From NCBI GenBank assembly GCA_963820725.1, contig CAWGAZ010000004.1, forward strand, positions 434,001 through 498,000: a stretch of 64,000 bases of DNA, read 5' to 3'. The DNA is from Palsa-739 sp963820725. Its GTDB lineage: Bacteria; Actinomycetota; Thermoleophilia; Gaiellales; Gaiellaceae. Position 1 is the first letter of the stretch, and every line of letters begins with the position of its first letter. The notes under the pieces are model-generated. The model saw only the letters and a program-made list of their open reading frames with translations. It was not told the DNA's origin and searched no databases. Positions 26,451-35,038 of this stretch are shown in pieces. Position numbers and translations under genes: made by a program.

Positions 26451-28091
26451 CTAGACGGCGACGCGCTCGCCGGCACGCGTCCGCGCGCGGTCGAGCGCTG
26501 CGCCGACGAAGCCGCGGAACAGCGGCGCCGCCCGTGTGGGCCTGGACTTGAACTCCGGATGGAACTGGCTCGCGACGAACCAGGGATGCTCGGGGAGCTC
26601 GACGATCTCCACGAGCCGGCCTCCCTGGAATGTCCCGCTCACCACGAGGCCCGCCTCGACGAGCCGGTCGCGGTAGGTGTTGTTGACCTCGTAGCGGTGC
26701 CGGTGCCGCTCGTGGATCGTGTCGTCCCCGTACAGGTCGCGCGTGCGCGTGCCCTCCGCCACCTCGACCGCCTGTGCGCCGAGGCGCATCGTGCCGCCGA
26801 GATCCTCGATCCCCTTCTGCTCCGGCAGGAGATCGATCACGGGATACGGCGTCTCGGGATCCATCTCGGTCGAGTTGGCGCCCTCGAGCCCGACGACGTG
26901 GCGCGCGAACTCCGACACCGCGACGTGCATGCCCAGGCAGATGCCGAGATAGGGAATGCCGCGCTCGCGCGCGACCCGGCAGGCGAGGATCTTCCCCTCC
27001 CAGCCCCTCGAGCCGAAGCCGCCGGGCACGAGCACGCCGTCGACGTTCTCGAGCAGCTCCGCCGCCTCGTCGTAGGACATGTCCTCAGCATCGACCCAGC
27101 GCACGCGGACGGCACAGCCGTGTTCCAGCCCGGCGTGCTTGAGCGCCTCGTGGACGGAGAGGTACGCATCCTGCAGCTTCACGTACTTGCCGACGAGCGC
27201 GATCTCGGCCACGTCGCGCCGGCTCTGGATCCGCTCCAGCAGCTCGTCCCAGTCGGACAGGTCCGGTTCGCCCAACTCCAGGCCGAGCCGCTCGCCGACC
27301 AGCCGGTCGAGCCCCTCGCGCTGGAGAACGCGCGGCACCTCGTAGACGTCCGGGACGTCCGGGCTCGCCACGACCGCACCCGGGTCTACGTCGGCGAAGA
27401 GCGCGATCTTGTCGCGGATCTCGCGCGAGAGCTCCTCGTGGGAGCGGCAGACGACGACGTCGGGATGGATACCGATGCGGCGCAGCTCGTTCACGGAGTG
27501 CTGCGTCGGCTTCGTCTTCAGCTCGCCGGCCGCCTCGATGAACGGCACGAGCGTCACGTGGACGTAGACGACGTTCTCGGCGCCGACCTCCCGCCGGAAT
27601 TGGCGGATCGCCTCGAGGAACGGCAGCGACTCGATGTCGCCGACGGTGCCGCCGATCTCGGAGATGACCACGTCGGCGGGGCTTGCCTCGGCAGCACGAC
27701 GGATGCGCGCCTTGATCTCGTTCGTGATGTGCGGGATCACCTGCACGGTCGCGCCGAGGAAGTCGCCCTTGCGCTCCTTGCGCAGGACGGTGTCCCAGAT
27801 CGCGCCGGCGCTGTGGCTTGCGCTGCGGAGGAAGTTCTCGTCGACGAAGCGCTCGTAGTGGCCGATGTCGAGGTCGGTCTCGGCGCCGTCCTCGGTCACG
27901 AAGACCTCGCCGTGCTGGAACGGGCTCATGGTCCCCGGATCGACGTTGAGGTACGGGTCGAACTTCTGGAGCTGGACGCGGAGACCCCGTGCCTTGAGCA
28001 GACGGCCGAGCGAGGCGGCGACGATTCCCTTCCCCAGAGCCGAGACGACGCCCCCTGTCACAAAGACGTACTTCGGGGCCCGTGCGCTCAC
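26451..28091 (-). CDS. pyrG: CTP synthase
   Basis: 546 residues, full length. The synthetase domain starts KYVFVTGGVVSALGKGI and has LNVDPGTMSPFQHGEVFVT. The glutamine amidotransferase domain has VLVPGGFGSRGWEGKI, PYLGICLGMHVAV (catalytic Cys) and a C-terminal FVASQFHPEFKSRP (His/Glu). It makes CTP from UTP, ATP and glutamine. It is the first nucleotide gene after recN and the SRPBCC gene in the run. Confidence 0.97.
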   Translation of the reverse strand: MSARAPKYVFVTGGVVSALGKGIVAASLGRLLKARGLRVQLQKFDPYLNVDPGTMSPFQHGEVFVTEDGAETDLDIGHYERFVDENFLRSASHSAGAIWDTVLRKERKGDFLGATVQVIPHITNEIKARIRRAAEASPADVVISEIGGTVGDIESLPFLEAIRQFRREVGAENVVYVHVTLVPFIEAAGELKTKPTQHSVNELRRIGIHPDVVVCRSHEELSREIRDKIALFADVDPGAVVASPDVPDVYEVPRVLQREGLDRLVGERLGLELGEPDLSDWDELLERIQSRRDVAEIALVGKYVKLQDAYLSVHEALKHAGLEHGCAVRVRWVDAEDMSYDEAAELLENVDGVLVPGGFGSRGWEGKILACRVARERGIPYLGICLGMHVAVSEFARHVVGLEGANSTEMDPETPYPVIDLLPEQKGIEDLGGTMRLGAQAVEVAEGTRTRDLYGDDTIHERHRHRYEVNNTYRDRLVEAGLVVSGTFQGGRLVEIVELPEHPWFVASQFHPEFKSRPTRAAPLFRGFVGAALDRARTRAGERVAV

Positions 28092-28125
28092 GGGATTTCA
28101 GGGTAGCACCCTCTGCGGCCGGAGC

Positions 28126-28548
28126 CTATTCGACCGGGGGTCGGACGAGCGCGGCGAGGCCGGCGAGCGCTTCCGACGGGACGGTGCGCCCGAGGCCGCC
28201 GAAGCGCGGAGAGTCGATCTCGAGCGTCGCGTGTGTCTGGTCGTCCTCCACCGGTGTGAGATCGAGCTCGACCTCCACATGCTCGCCGGTCAGCTGGAAC
28301 GCGATGCGCTCGAGCGGCACCACCTCGAGGATGAGCAACGACCCGCCGAGCTGCGGACGGCGGCGAAAGCTCGGCTGCTCCGTGCCCTGGAGCTGCCAGA
28401 GCGCACCGGGAGCGAGCGCCCGCCGCACGGTCGGCTCGGCGGCCACGAGGCCGGGGAACCACTCGGGCCAGCGCCCCGGCTCCGCGAGCACGGCCCAGAC
28501 GTCCTCGACCCGCGCCGGCAGCGTTCGCCTAGCTGCGTACTGCGGCAA
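28126..28548 (-). CDS. SRPBCC (START-like) family protein
   Basis: 140 residues. The fold signature is RTLPARVEDVWAVLAEPGRWPEWFPGL, followed by a strand-rich centre and a short C-terminal helix (SEALAGLAALV). It overlaps the end of recN by 20 bp, so it is co-transcribed. It probably binds a hydrophobic ligand. The closest generic class is polyketide-cyclase/dehydrase-like; no active-site residue stands out. Confidence 0.8.
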   Translation of the reverse strand: MPQYAARRTLPARVEDVWAVLAEPGRWPEWFPGLVAAEPTVRRALAPGALWQLQGTEQPSFRRRPQLGGSLLILEVVPLERIAFQLTGEHVEVELDLTPVEDDQTHATLEIDSPRFGGLGRTVPSEALAGLAALVRPPVE

Positions 28549-30142
28549 GGAACTCCTGTCCGCCCAGCATCCGCTCGAGCTCGGCTTTCCGCTCCTCGTC
28601 GCCGAGCTGCTCGATCCGCGTGTGGGTGGGATCGCCGGAAGTCTTCTCCACCCGGAAGTGGCGGTCGGCGAGGGCGGCGATCTGTGGGAGGTGCGTGATC
28701 GTCACGACCTGGGCGTGCTCGGCGAGCCGCCGGAGTAATCCACCGACCGCGTGCGCCGTCTCGCCGCCGATGCCGGCGTCGATCTCGTCGAAGACGAGCG
28801 TGTCCCCTCCGGCGACCGCCGCGATCGCAAGCGCGATCCGCGAGAGCTCGCCGCCCGAGGCGGTCTCCGTGACCGGCGCGAAGGGCAGGCCCGCGTTCGG
28901 GCGGACGAGGAAGACGGCCTCGTCGGCGCCGGTCGACCCCGGCTCGTCGCGCTCCCGCAGCTCGCAGACGAACTCGCCCTCCCCCATTCCAACACCGCGC
29001 AGCTCGGCGGCTACCGCGTCGGCGAACGCGGGCGCGCCGGCATTCCGTTCCGCGCGCAACTCCAGCGCGAGCGTCTCGACACGCGCCTCGGCCGCGGTGA
29101 GCTCGCGGGCGGCGATCTCTGCGGGATCGGAGCCGTCCTCGAGGCCCGCGAGCTCCGCGTGCGCTTCTTCGCGCTGCGCGAGCAGCTCGTCGTACGTGGC
29201 GCAGCGGAAGCGCCGCTTCGCCTCGGCGATCCGGTCGAGCTCGGCCTCCAGCTGCTCGAGCCGCCCCGGCTCCGCTTCGAGCGAGGCGAGGAAGGCGTGG
29301 AGGTCGGATGCTGTCTCCCGCAGCCGGAGCTCGACATCCCGGAGCTCGTCGCCGGCGCGCTGCAGCTCTGGCGCGAGCCGCTCGAGCGGCGCAATCGAGC
29401 GTTCTGCGAGCGCGATCAGGCCCGTGGCGCCCTCGCCGTCTTCCGGCGCGAGTACCGCGGCGGCGTCGGCGGCGCCCGAGGCCAGCTCGACGACGTGTCG
29501 GTGGCGCTCGCGCTCGGCTCGCAGTCGTTCTTCGTCCCCGGGCTCGAGACCTGCGGTGTCCTCGACGAGCGCGCGCAGCTCTGCGAGCCGCGCCTCGGCG
29601 AGCGCCACGTTCGCGGTCAGCTCGTCGTGTCGACGACGAGCGGCGTGGAGCTCGCGCCATGCCGTTCGCGTGGCTGCTCGGCGGGCGAGCTGCTCCTCGC
29701 CGCAGAAACGGTCGAGCACCTCGAGCTGGTAGGACGGACGCGCGAGCCGGCGCTGCTCGAACTGGCCCGACATCGCGACCACGCGCTCGGCGGCGGCCGC
29801 GACGTCCTCCCGCGCGGCCGCGCGCCCCCAGGCGTACGCGCGCGTGCGACCGTCGGCGAAGACCCGGCGGGAGACGACGAGCGCATCCTCGTCCTCGGGC
29901 CGCAGCTCGCCGAGTTCGTCGAGGTCGTCGGGGAGATCGAGCTCCGCCTCGACGTACGCCTCCTCCCCGGCCGCCCCGACGTACGAATCGTCGCCCTTCG
30001 CGCCGAGCAGCAGGCCGAGCGCCTGGGCGAGGATCGTCTTGCCGGCACCCGTCTCCCCCGTGATCGCGTTCAGCCCGGGAGCAAGCTCGAGCTCGGCCGC
30101 CTGGATGAGGACGAGGTTCTCGATGCGGAGCCGGCGGAGCAC
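28529..30142 (-). CDS. recN: DNA repair protein RecN
   Basis: 537 residues from GTG 30142, chosen because LRRLRIENLVLIQAAELEL is where RecN proteins begin; an open frame extends upstream to 30310. Walker A is ITGETGAGKTIL, then long coiled-coil arms (about 150-380) rich in Glu/Arg/Ala. The ABC signature TASGGELSRIALAIAAV and Walker B DTLVFDEIDAGIGG follow. This SMC-like ATPase tethers broken DNA ends. It lies 58 bp downstream of nadK. No SOS box was seen near its start. Confidence 0.94.
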   Translation of the reverse strand: MLRRLRIENLVLIQAAELELAPGLNAITGETGAGKTILAQALGLLLGAKGDDSYVGAAGEEAYVEAELDLPDDLDELGELRPEDEDALVVSRRVFADGRTRAYAWGRAAAREDVAAAAERVVAMSGQFEQRRLARPSYQLEVLDRFCGEEQLARRAATRTAWRELHAARRRHDELTANVALAEARLAELRALVEDTAGLEPGDEERLRAERERHRHVVELASGAADAAAVLAPEDGEGATGLIALAERSIAPLERLAPELQRAGDELRDVELRLRETASDLHAFLASLEAEPGRLEQLEAELDRIAEAKRRFRCATYDELLAQREEAHAELAGLEDGSDPAEIAARELTAAEARVETLALELRAERNAGAPAFADAVAAELRGVGMGEGEFVCELRERDEPGSTGADEAVFLVRPNAGLPFAPVTETASGGELSRIALAIAAVAGGDTLVFDEIDAGIGGETAHAVGGLLRRLAEHAQVVTITHLPQIAALADRHFRVEKTSGDPTHTRIEQLGDEERKAELERMLGGQEFLAAVRS

Positions 30143-30200
30143 GCAGCGATCGTAGACCCGCGGGCCGACGCCGCCCACTCGCTCTTGGAGACAGCCGCCT

Positions 30201-31010
30201 CTAGGACGTGAACGTCTCGCGGTAGCGGCCGAAGAACGTCGTCTCCGGCAGCGTCGCAAGCAGGCTTCGCTGCTCGCCGAGCCGGATCGAAAGCGTCCGC
30301 TCGGGCGCAAGAGCGCCGCTCTCGTGGCCGTCCGCGAGGACTGCGGCTCCCACGTCCGGCGTCGCGTTCCGCACGGTCAGCTCCGCCCCACGCGGCACGA
30401 CGAGCGGCCGCGCGTCGAGCGAATGCGGTGCGATGAACGTGATCGCCATCGCATCGAGCCCCCGGACGAGCACCGGGCCGCCGTTCGAGAGGTTGTACGC
30501 CGTCGACCCCGACGGGGTCGAGCAGATCATCCCGTCGCAGGACACCACGCCGAGGTCGTCGCCCGCGATCGCCCAGCCGAGCTCGATCATCCGCCCGAGC
30601 GTCGAGCTCGTGGCCACGACGTCGTTGACCGCGACGAGCGTCTTGCCGTCGAGCTGCGCCTCGAGCGTGGGCTGCTCGATCGTCCGGTACTCGCCGGCGA
30701 AGACTCGCGCGAGATCGTTCTCGAGCCGCTCCGGCGCGATCGAGGCGAGGAAGCCCACCCGGCCGAAGTTGATGCCGATCACCGGGATGCTCGTGCCGAG
30801 CAGCAGCGCGAGCGTGCGCAGGATCGTCCCGTCGCCGCCGACCGCCACCGCGAGTTGCGCGCGCTCGGGCTCCTCGACGAGCTCCACGCCGGCGTGCTCG
30901 GCCACAGCGCGAACCCGCTCGACCGCCTCCCGGACGTCGACGCGGCCGTGCGCGACGACCGCGGCGGTCTCAACCGGCGAGTGCGTGCTCGATTCGCTCG
31001 TCGAGGTCAT
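30201..31010 (-). CDS. nadK: NAD kinase
   Basis: 269 residues. The GGDGT motif is at 58-62, IPVIGINFGRVGFLA near 75, and the second conserved block DGMICSTPSGSTAYNLSNGG near 160. It phosphorylates NAD to NADP using ATP. It starts inside the end of tlyA, a 41-bp overlap. The order tlyA-nadK-recN is widely kept in Gram-positive bacteria. Confidence 0.95.
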   Translation of the reverse strand: MTSTSESSTHSPVETAAVVAHGRVDVREAVERVRAVAEHAGVELVEEPERAQLAVAVGGDGTILRTLALLLGTSIPVIGINFGRVGFLASIAPERLENDLARVFAGEYRTIEQPTLEAQLDGKTLVAVNDVVATSSTLGRMIELGWAIAGDDLGVVSCDGMICSTPSGSTAYNLSNGGPVLVRGLDAMAITFIAPHSLDARPLVVPRGAELTVRNATPDVGAAVLADGHESGALAPERTLSIRLGEQRSLLATLPETTFFGRYRETFTS

Positions 31011-31740
31011 CGGGAAGGGTCGGCTGCTCGGAATGGTCGAGGTGGAGGAAGATCTCGCGGTTCCCCTTCGGCCCGGGGAGCCCCGAGTCTACGACGCCGC
31101 GGACGCTCGCCTGCCACGACAGCGCTGCCTCGGCGACCTCGCGCACGACACGCCGCCGCACCTCGTCGTCGCGCACCACGCCTCCCTTGCCGACGTCGGC
31201 GCGGCCCGCCTCGAACTGCGGCTTGACCAGCACGACCGCCTGCCAGCCGGGGGCGCACAGGCGGAGCACGGGCGGGAGCGCCAGGCGCACCGAGATGAAG
31301 GAGACGTCACAGACGGCGAGCTGCGGCGCGAAGGGGAGCTCGCTCAGCCTGCGCGCATTCGTCCGCTCGAGTAGCTCGACGCGCGTGTCGGCGCGCAGGC
31401 GCGGATGCAGCTGGCCATAGCCGACGTCGACGGCGATCACACGCGACGCACCCCGCTGGAGAAGGACGTCGGTGAAGCCGCCGGTCGACGCACCGACGTC
31501 GACGCAGTCGAGACCGGCCGGATCGACCCCGAGCGCATCGAGCCCGTGCGCGAGCTTCTCGCCTCCCCGCGAAACGAACGGGGGCGGTTGCTCGACCGCG
31601 AGCTCCGCGCCTTCCTCGACCTGCTGCCCGGGCTTTTGGTAGCCGGGCACGAGCCCCGCCAGCACGAGCGCCTGGGCCTGCGCCCGCGACTCGGCCAGCC
31701 CGCGCTCGACGAGGAGGATGTCGAGGCGCTTTCGCGCCAC
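30970..31740 (-). CDS. tlyA: TlyA family rRNA 2'-O-methyltransferase
   Basis: 256 residues from GTG 31740, giving RKRLDILLVERGLAESRAQA, the S4 RNA-binding start of the family; upstream sequence in frame belongs to the MFS gene region. The FtsJ-type methyltransferase has CVDVGASTGGFTDVLLQ (SAM motif), VIAVDVGYGQL, VCDVSFISVRL and VLVKPQFEAGR (catalytic Lys). TlyA methylates 16S and/or 23S rRNA; in some bacteria this confers capreomycin sensitivity. Confidence 0.93.
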   Translation of the reverse strand: MARKRLDILLVERGLAESRAQAQALVLAGLVPGYQKPGQQVEEGAELAVEQPPPFVSRGGEKLAHGLDALGVDPAGLDCVDVGASTGGFTDVLLQRGASRVIAVDVGYGQLHPRLRADTRVELLERTNARRLSELPFAPQLAVCDVSFISVRLALPPVLRLCAPGWQAVVLVKPQFEAGRADVGKGGVVRDDEVRRRVVREVAEAALSWQASVRGVVDSGLPGPKGNREIFLHLDHSEQPTLPDDLDERIEHALAG

Positions 31741-31741
31741 G

Positions 31742-33385
31742 CTACGTCGGCGCCGCGGGCTCGAGCGGCTTCGACGGCAGACGTCGGGTGAAGTAGAGCC
31801 CGACCGCCGCCAGGATCGCGACACCGAGCAAGGCCCGCTTCAGGCCGTCGAGCTGCGCGTTGCCGTAGTCGGCAGCAAGCGCGTCTGCCTGGCTCTGCGA
31901 GAGGCCCGCGTCGACCGCCGCCTTCTGCACCTCCTCGACCGGAACGATGTCGATCCCCTTCTCCGCCTGCGTCGCGATGCTCGTGCGTACGTCCTGCGGC
32001 AGCGCCGGGTTCTCCGAGACCCGCGAGACGAAGCTCGACGTGAGCGACGTGAGCAGGATCGCGCCGATCAGGGCCGTGCCGAGCGACGCGCCGAGGTTCT
32101 GCGCCGTGCCCTGGAGTCCACCCGCCTCGTTCGCACTCTCCGGCGGCGCGGACGACATGATCACGTTTCCGACCTGCGACATCAGCAACCCGGCTCCGAT
32201 GCCGAACAGGATCAGCGAGAGCGAGAACGCGGTCCCGTGCAGCGTCACGTCGATCGTCCCCATCAGGACGAGCGCAGCGAGGGTCATCGCGGCGAGCCCG
32301 GCCTGGCACACCCATTTCGGCGCGAAGCGGCCCGCGAGGCGCGGCCCGGCGAGCGCGGCTACGAGCATCGAGATCGACATCGGGAACAGGCGCTTGCCCG
32401 TCTCGAACGCGTCGAGCCCGAGCACGACCTGGAGGTAGACCGGCAACACGAAGAACGTCCCGAGCAGGACGAGCTGCATCGTCCCGAGCGTCTCGAGCCC
32501 GGCGGCGAGTGGCGGGATCTTCGCCAGGCCGCGCGTGAGCAGCACGTCCTTGCCGTGCCGCTCGCGACGCTCCTCCCACGACTTGAACAGCGCGACGAAG
32601 ACGAGCCCGCCGAAGATCAGGAAGGGGACCGGCGAGAACCCGAACGGCGTCACCTCGTGCCCACCGATCGTCGGCGGGTTCTTCGGCTGGACCCAACCCC
32701 AGGTGCTGCTCATCAGGATCCCGAAGACGGCGAGACCGAGCCCGAGCGCGGAGAGCGCCGCGCCGACGACGTCGAGCTTCGGCTTGTGCTCGGCGGCCGG
32801 CGCCGGCGCCATCCGCCGCCGGAAGAGGAGGATCGCGATCACGACGACGGTCTCGCCGGCGAAGACGTAGCGCCAGCTGAGCTCGGTCGTCACCCAGCCG
32901 CCGATCAGCGGGCCGGCTGCGATCGCCGCGCCCGCGACGCCACCGATCACGCCGTACGCGAGGGCGCGCTGCTTGCCTTCGTAGTTCGACGCGATGAGCG
33001 CGGCGATCGCAGGGATCACCAGCACGGCTCCGAGACCTTCGACCAGAGACCAGCCGAACAGGAGCACCGCGAGGTTCGGGCTCAGCGCCGTCGTCAGCGA
33101 GCCGATCCCGTAGACGCCGAGTCCGATCGCGAAGATGCGGTCGCGTCCGTACATGTCACCGAGCTTGGCGCCCACGAGCATGAACGCGGCCATCACGAGC
33201 GTGTACATCGTGATCGCCGTCTGTACGCCCTGGATCGACGTGTTCAGGTCGGCGACGATCTGCGAGATCGAGACGTTCATGACGCTCGAGTCGAGCACCA
33301 TCACGAACTGGGCCGCGCCGAGAATCGCGAGCGGCAGCCAGCTCCGCTTCTCGCCCACGTTCGCCGAGGCCGCCGCGGCGCTCAT
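31742..33385 (-). CDS. MFS drug-efflux transporter (DHA2, 14 helices)
   Basis: 547 residues from ATG 33385, overlapping the ispA stop (ATGA). The start WLPLAILGAAQFVMVLDSSV and MNVSISQIVADL is the EmrB/QacA helix-1 motif. GAKLGDMYGRDR is motif A after helix 2, and GPLIGGWVTTELSWRYVF is motif C. About 14 helices are visible plus a C-terminal cytosolic/external loop at about 430-510. It should export hydrophobic compounds by proton antiport. The location within the ispA-tlyA run is unusual for this class of gene. Confidence 0.9.
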   Translation of the reverse strand: MSAAAASANVGEKRSWLPLAILGAAQFVMVLDSSVMNVSISQIVADLNTSIQGVQTAITMYTLVMAAFMLVGAKLGDMYGRDRIFAIGLGVYGIGSLTTALSPNLAVLLFGWSLVEGLGAVLVIPAIAALIASNYEGKQRALAYGVIGGVAGAAIAAGPLIGGWVTTELSWRYVFAGETVVVIAILLFRRRMAPAPAAEHKPKLDVVGAALSALGLGLAVFGILMSSTWGWVQPKNPPTIGGHEVTPFGFSPVPFLIFGGLVFVALFKSWEERRERHGKDVLLTRGLAKIPPLAAGLETLGTMQLVLLGTFFVLPVYLQVVLGLDAFETGKRLFPMSISMLVAALAGPRLAGRFAPKWVCQAGLAAMTLAALVLMGTIDVTLHGTAFSLSLILFGIGAGLLMSQVGNVIMSSAPPESANEAGGLQGTAQNLGASLGTALIGAILLTSLTSSFVSRVSENPALPQDVRTSIATQAEKGIDIVPVEEVQKAAVDAGLSQSQADALAADYGNAQLDGLKRALLGVAILAAVGLYFTRRLPSKPLEPAAPT

Positions 33386-34152
33386 GCCGTCCTGACCGCC
33401 AGGGAGTCGACGATGTCGCGGAGGGCGGTCGTGTCCGCGGCGATCTCGTCGAGTCGCACGCGCGCACGTTCGGCCGCCTCGTCGGCGAAGCGGCGTGCGC
33501 CGTCGGCACCGTGCTCGCTCACGTAGCCGTCCGCGTCGAGGATGTCGTCGACGATCTGGAACAGGAGCCCGAGCTCGTCGGCGAACGCCCGCCAGGGTGC
33601 CTGATCGGCCTCGGACAGCTCGGCCGCCCAGAGTGCCATCGTCACCGACGCGTAGAAGAGCCGCCCGGTCTTCAGGCGATGCACCGCGGCGAGGTCGTAG
33701 TCCGCGACCATCGTGTCGAGGTACTGGCCGCCGATCATCCCGAGCGTCGCCTCGGCGAGCTCGCGCGCGACCGCGGACGACTCGTAGCGCGTGGCGAGCC
33801 GGAACGCCTCCGCGAGCAGCGCGTCTCCGGCGAGGACGCCGACTCCCTCGCCGAACTTCTTCCACGTCGATGGGTGGCCACGCCGCTCCTCGTCGTCGTC
33901 CATCGCCGGCAGGTCGTCGTGGACGAGCGAGAACGTGTGGACGAGCTCGATCGCGAGCGCCGCCGGCATCACCCGGCCGACCTGCGCGCCGAGGGCCTCG
34001 CCGACCGCGAGCGTGATCACCGGTCGCACCCGCTTGCCGCCGACCTCCAGCGCGTAGCGCACGGACGTCGCCTGGCCGTGCAGCTCCGGCCAGAGATCGA
34101 GGCGCTCGAGCTCCTCGTCGACGAGCGCTTTCAGCTCCTCAGGACTATGCAT
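33382..34152 (-). CDS. ispA: polyprenyl (farnesyl/geranylgeranyl) diphosphate synthase, short C-terminus
   Basis: 256 residues, shorter than the usual 290-300. GGKRVRPVITLAVGEA, the first Asp-rich motif HDDLPAMDDDEERRG and the second FQIVDDILDADG are present. After the second motif the usual segment with the conserved Gly-Lys, Lys-Asp and Lys-Thr positions is missing; the chain goes straight to a final helix (GARRFADEAAERARVRLDEI). Condensation of IPP with allylic diphosphate is expected, but the product length is uncertain. It overlaps xseB by 8 bp. Confidence 0.88.
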   Translation of the reverse strand: MHSPEELKALVDEELERLDLWPELHGQATSVRYALEVGGKRVRPVITLAVGEALGAQVGRVMPAALAIELVHTFSLVHDDLPAMDDDEERRGHPSTWKKFGEGVGVLAGDALLAEAFRLATRYESSAVARELAEATLGMIGGQYLDTMVADYDLAAVHRLKTGRLFYASVTMALWAAELSEADQAPWRAFADELGLLFQIVDDILDADGYVSEHGADGARRFADEAAERARVRLDEIAADTTALRDIVDSLAVRTA

Positions 34153-34348
34153 CGGCCTCAGCCGCGCGTTGCGCGTTCGCGAGCTCCTCCTCGACCGCCT
34201 TCGCGAGCTCCGACAGCTCGCCGAGGAGCTCGATCGCCCGTTCCGGCGACGCGCCCTCTTCCTCGCTCAGCTGCTCGAGCTCGGCACGCGCAGCCTCGAC
34301 TCGCACGAGCAGCTCCTCGGCCCGCGTCAACGACTGGTCGGCGCTCAA
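34145..34348 (-). CDS. xseB: exodeoxyribonuclease VII small subunit-like protein
   Basis: 67 residues, nearly all helical: LTRAEELLVRVEAARAELEQ, then AIELLGELSELAKAVEEELA. Length, composition and position next to nusB and ispA match XseB, the small subunit of exonuclease VII. No xseA lies in the window, although the two are often neighbours, so the assignment rests on context and shape. Start and stop overlap both neighbours (ATGA), indicating tight coupling. Confidence 0.7.
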   Translation of the reverse strand: MSADQSLTRAEELLVRVEAARAELEQLSEEEGASPERAIELLGELSELAKAVEEELANAQRAAEADA

Positions 34349-34737
34349 GCTTCTCCTCTCTCCCGTACGAGCTTCCCCAGGATCCCGTTCACCAGCCTCG
34401 CAGCATCCTCGGATGCATAGCGCTTCGCAAGCGTCACCGCTTCATCGAGGACGACCTCGACCGGTACGTCTCCCTCGTCGAGCTCCTCGAGCGCCACGCG
34501 GAGGACGTTGCGCTCGACCGCGCCGAGGCGATCGGCGGTCCAGTCGTCGGAGGCGGACGTGATCCGGGCGTCGAGCCCGGCCGCGTGCGCGCTCACCGCC
34601 TCGGCGAGCTGCAACGTGTAGCTGTCGACCTCACCCTCGTAGAGCGACCCGAGCGGCTTGCCGGTGACGTCCCACTGGAAGAGCATGAAGACGGCGGCCC
34701 GCCGCGCCTCCCGCCGGCTGATGACGCTACCGGGCAC
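34345..34737 (-). CDS. nusB: transcription antitermination factor NusB
   Basis: 130 residues. SRREARRAAVFMLFQWDVTG and the C-terminal ALEELDEGDVPVEVVLDEAVTLAKRYA and FVNGILGK-like RLVNGILGKLVRE are the core NusB blocks. It binds boxA RNA with NusE for rRNA antitermination. It starts at GTG 34737, overlapping the Asp23 gene end by 11 bp. Confidence 0.94.
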   Translation of the reverse strand: MPGSVISRREARRAAVFMLFQWDVTGKPLGSLYEGEVDSYTLQLAEAVSAHAAGLDARITSASDDWTADRLGAVERNVLRVALEELDEGDVPVEVVLDEAVTLAKRYASEDAARLVNGILGKLVRERGEA

Positions 34738-35038
34738 GTTCGAGCTGCTCCACGGTCACATCGACGGCATCGACTTCGACGTCGAACATCCGCGCCAGCG
34801 CATCGGCTACGCCCTCCTGCACCGCTCGACACACCTCAGGAAGCACGCGGCCGTACGCGACGGCGAGCTGGAGATCGGCCCGCGCGCGACCGTCCTGGAG
34901 CTCGACGCCGAGACGCCGGCGTCCCTTCCGCAACCGGGCTCCGTCGACCGCTGCGACCGCGCGGCGCACGATCTCGTTCAGGGCCGCCTCGCTCACGCGC
35001 ACCGAGCCTCCCTCTTCCTGGACGAGAACTCGACTCAA
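34727..35038 (-). CDS. Asp23/Gls24 family envelope stress protein
   Basis: 103 residues from a TTG at 35038 that overlaps the accC stop (TTGA). The first conserved block is GSVRVSEAALNEIVRRAVAA, then a strand-rich core and the C-terminal VDVTVEQLERAR. Asp23-type proteins sit on the inner membrane face under envelope stress. The gene is commonly next to nusB/accC in Gram-positives. GTG codons further in are alternative starts but would cut the first strand. Confidence 0.85.
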   Translation of the reverse strand: MSRVLVQEEGGSVRVSEAALNEIVRRAVAAVDGARLRKGRRRLGVELQDGRARADLQLAVAYGRVLPEVCRAVQEGVADALARMFDVEVDAVDVTVEQLERAR

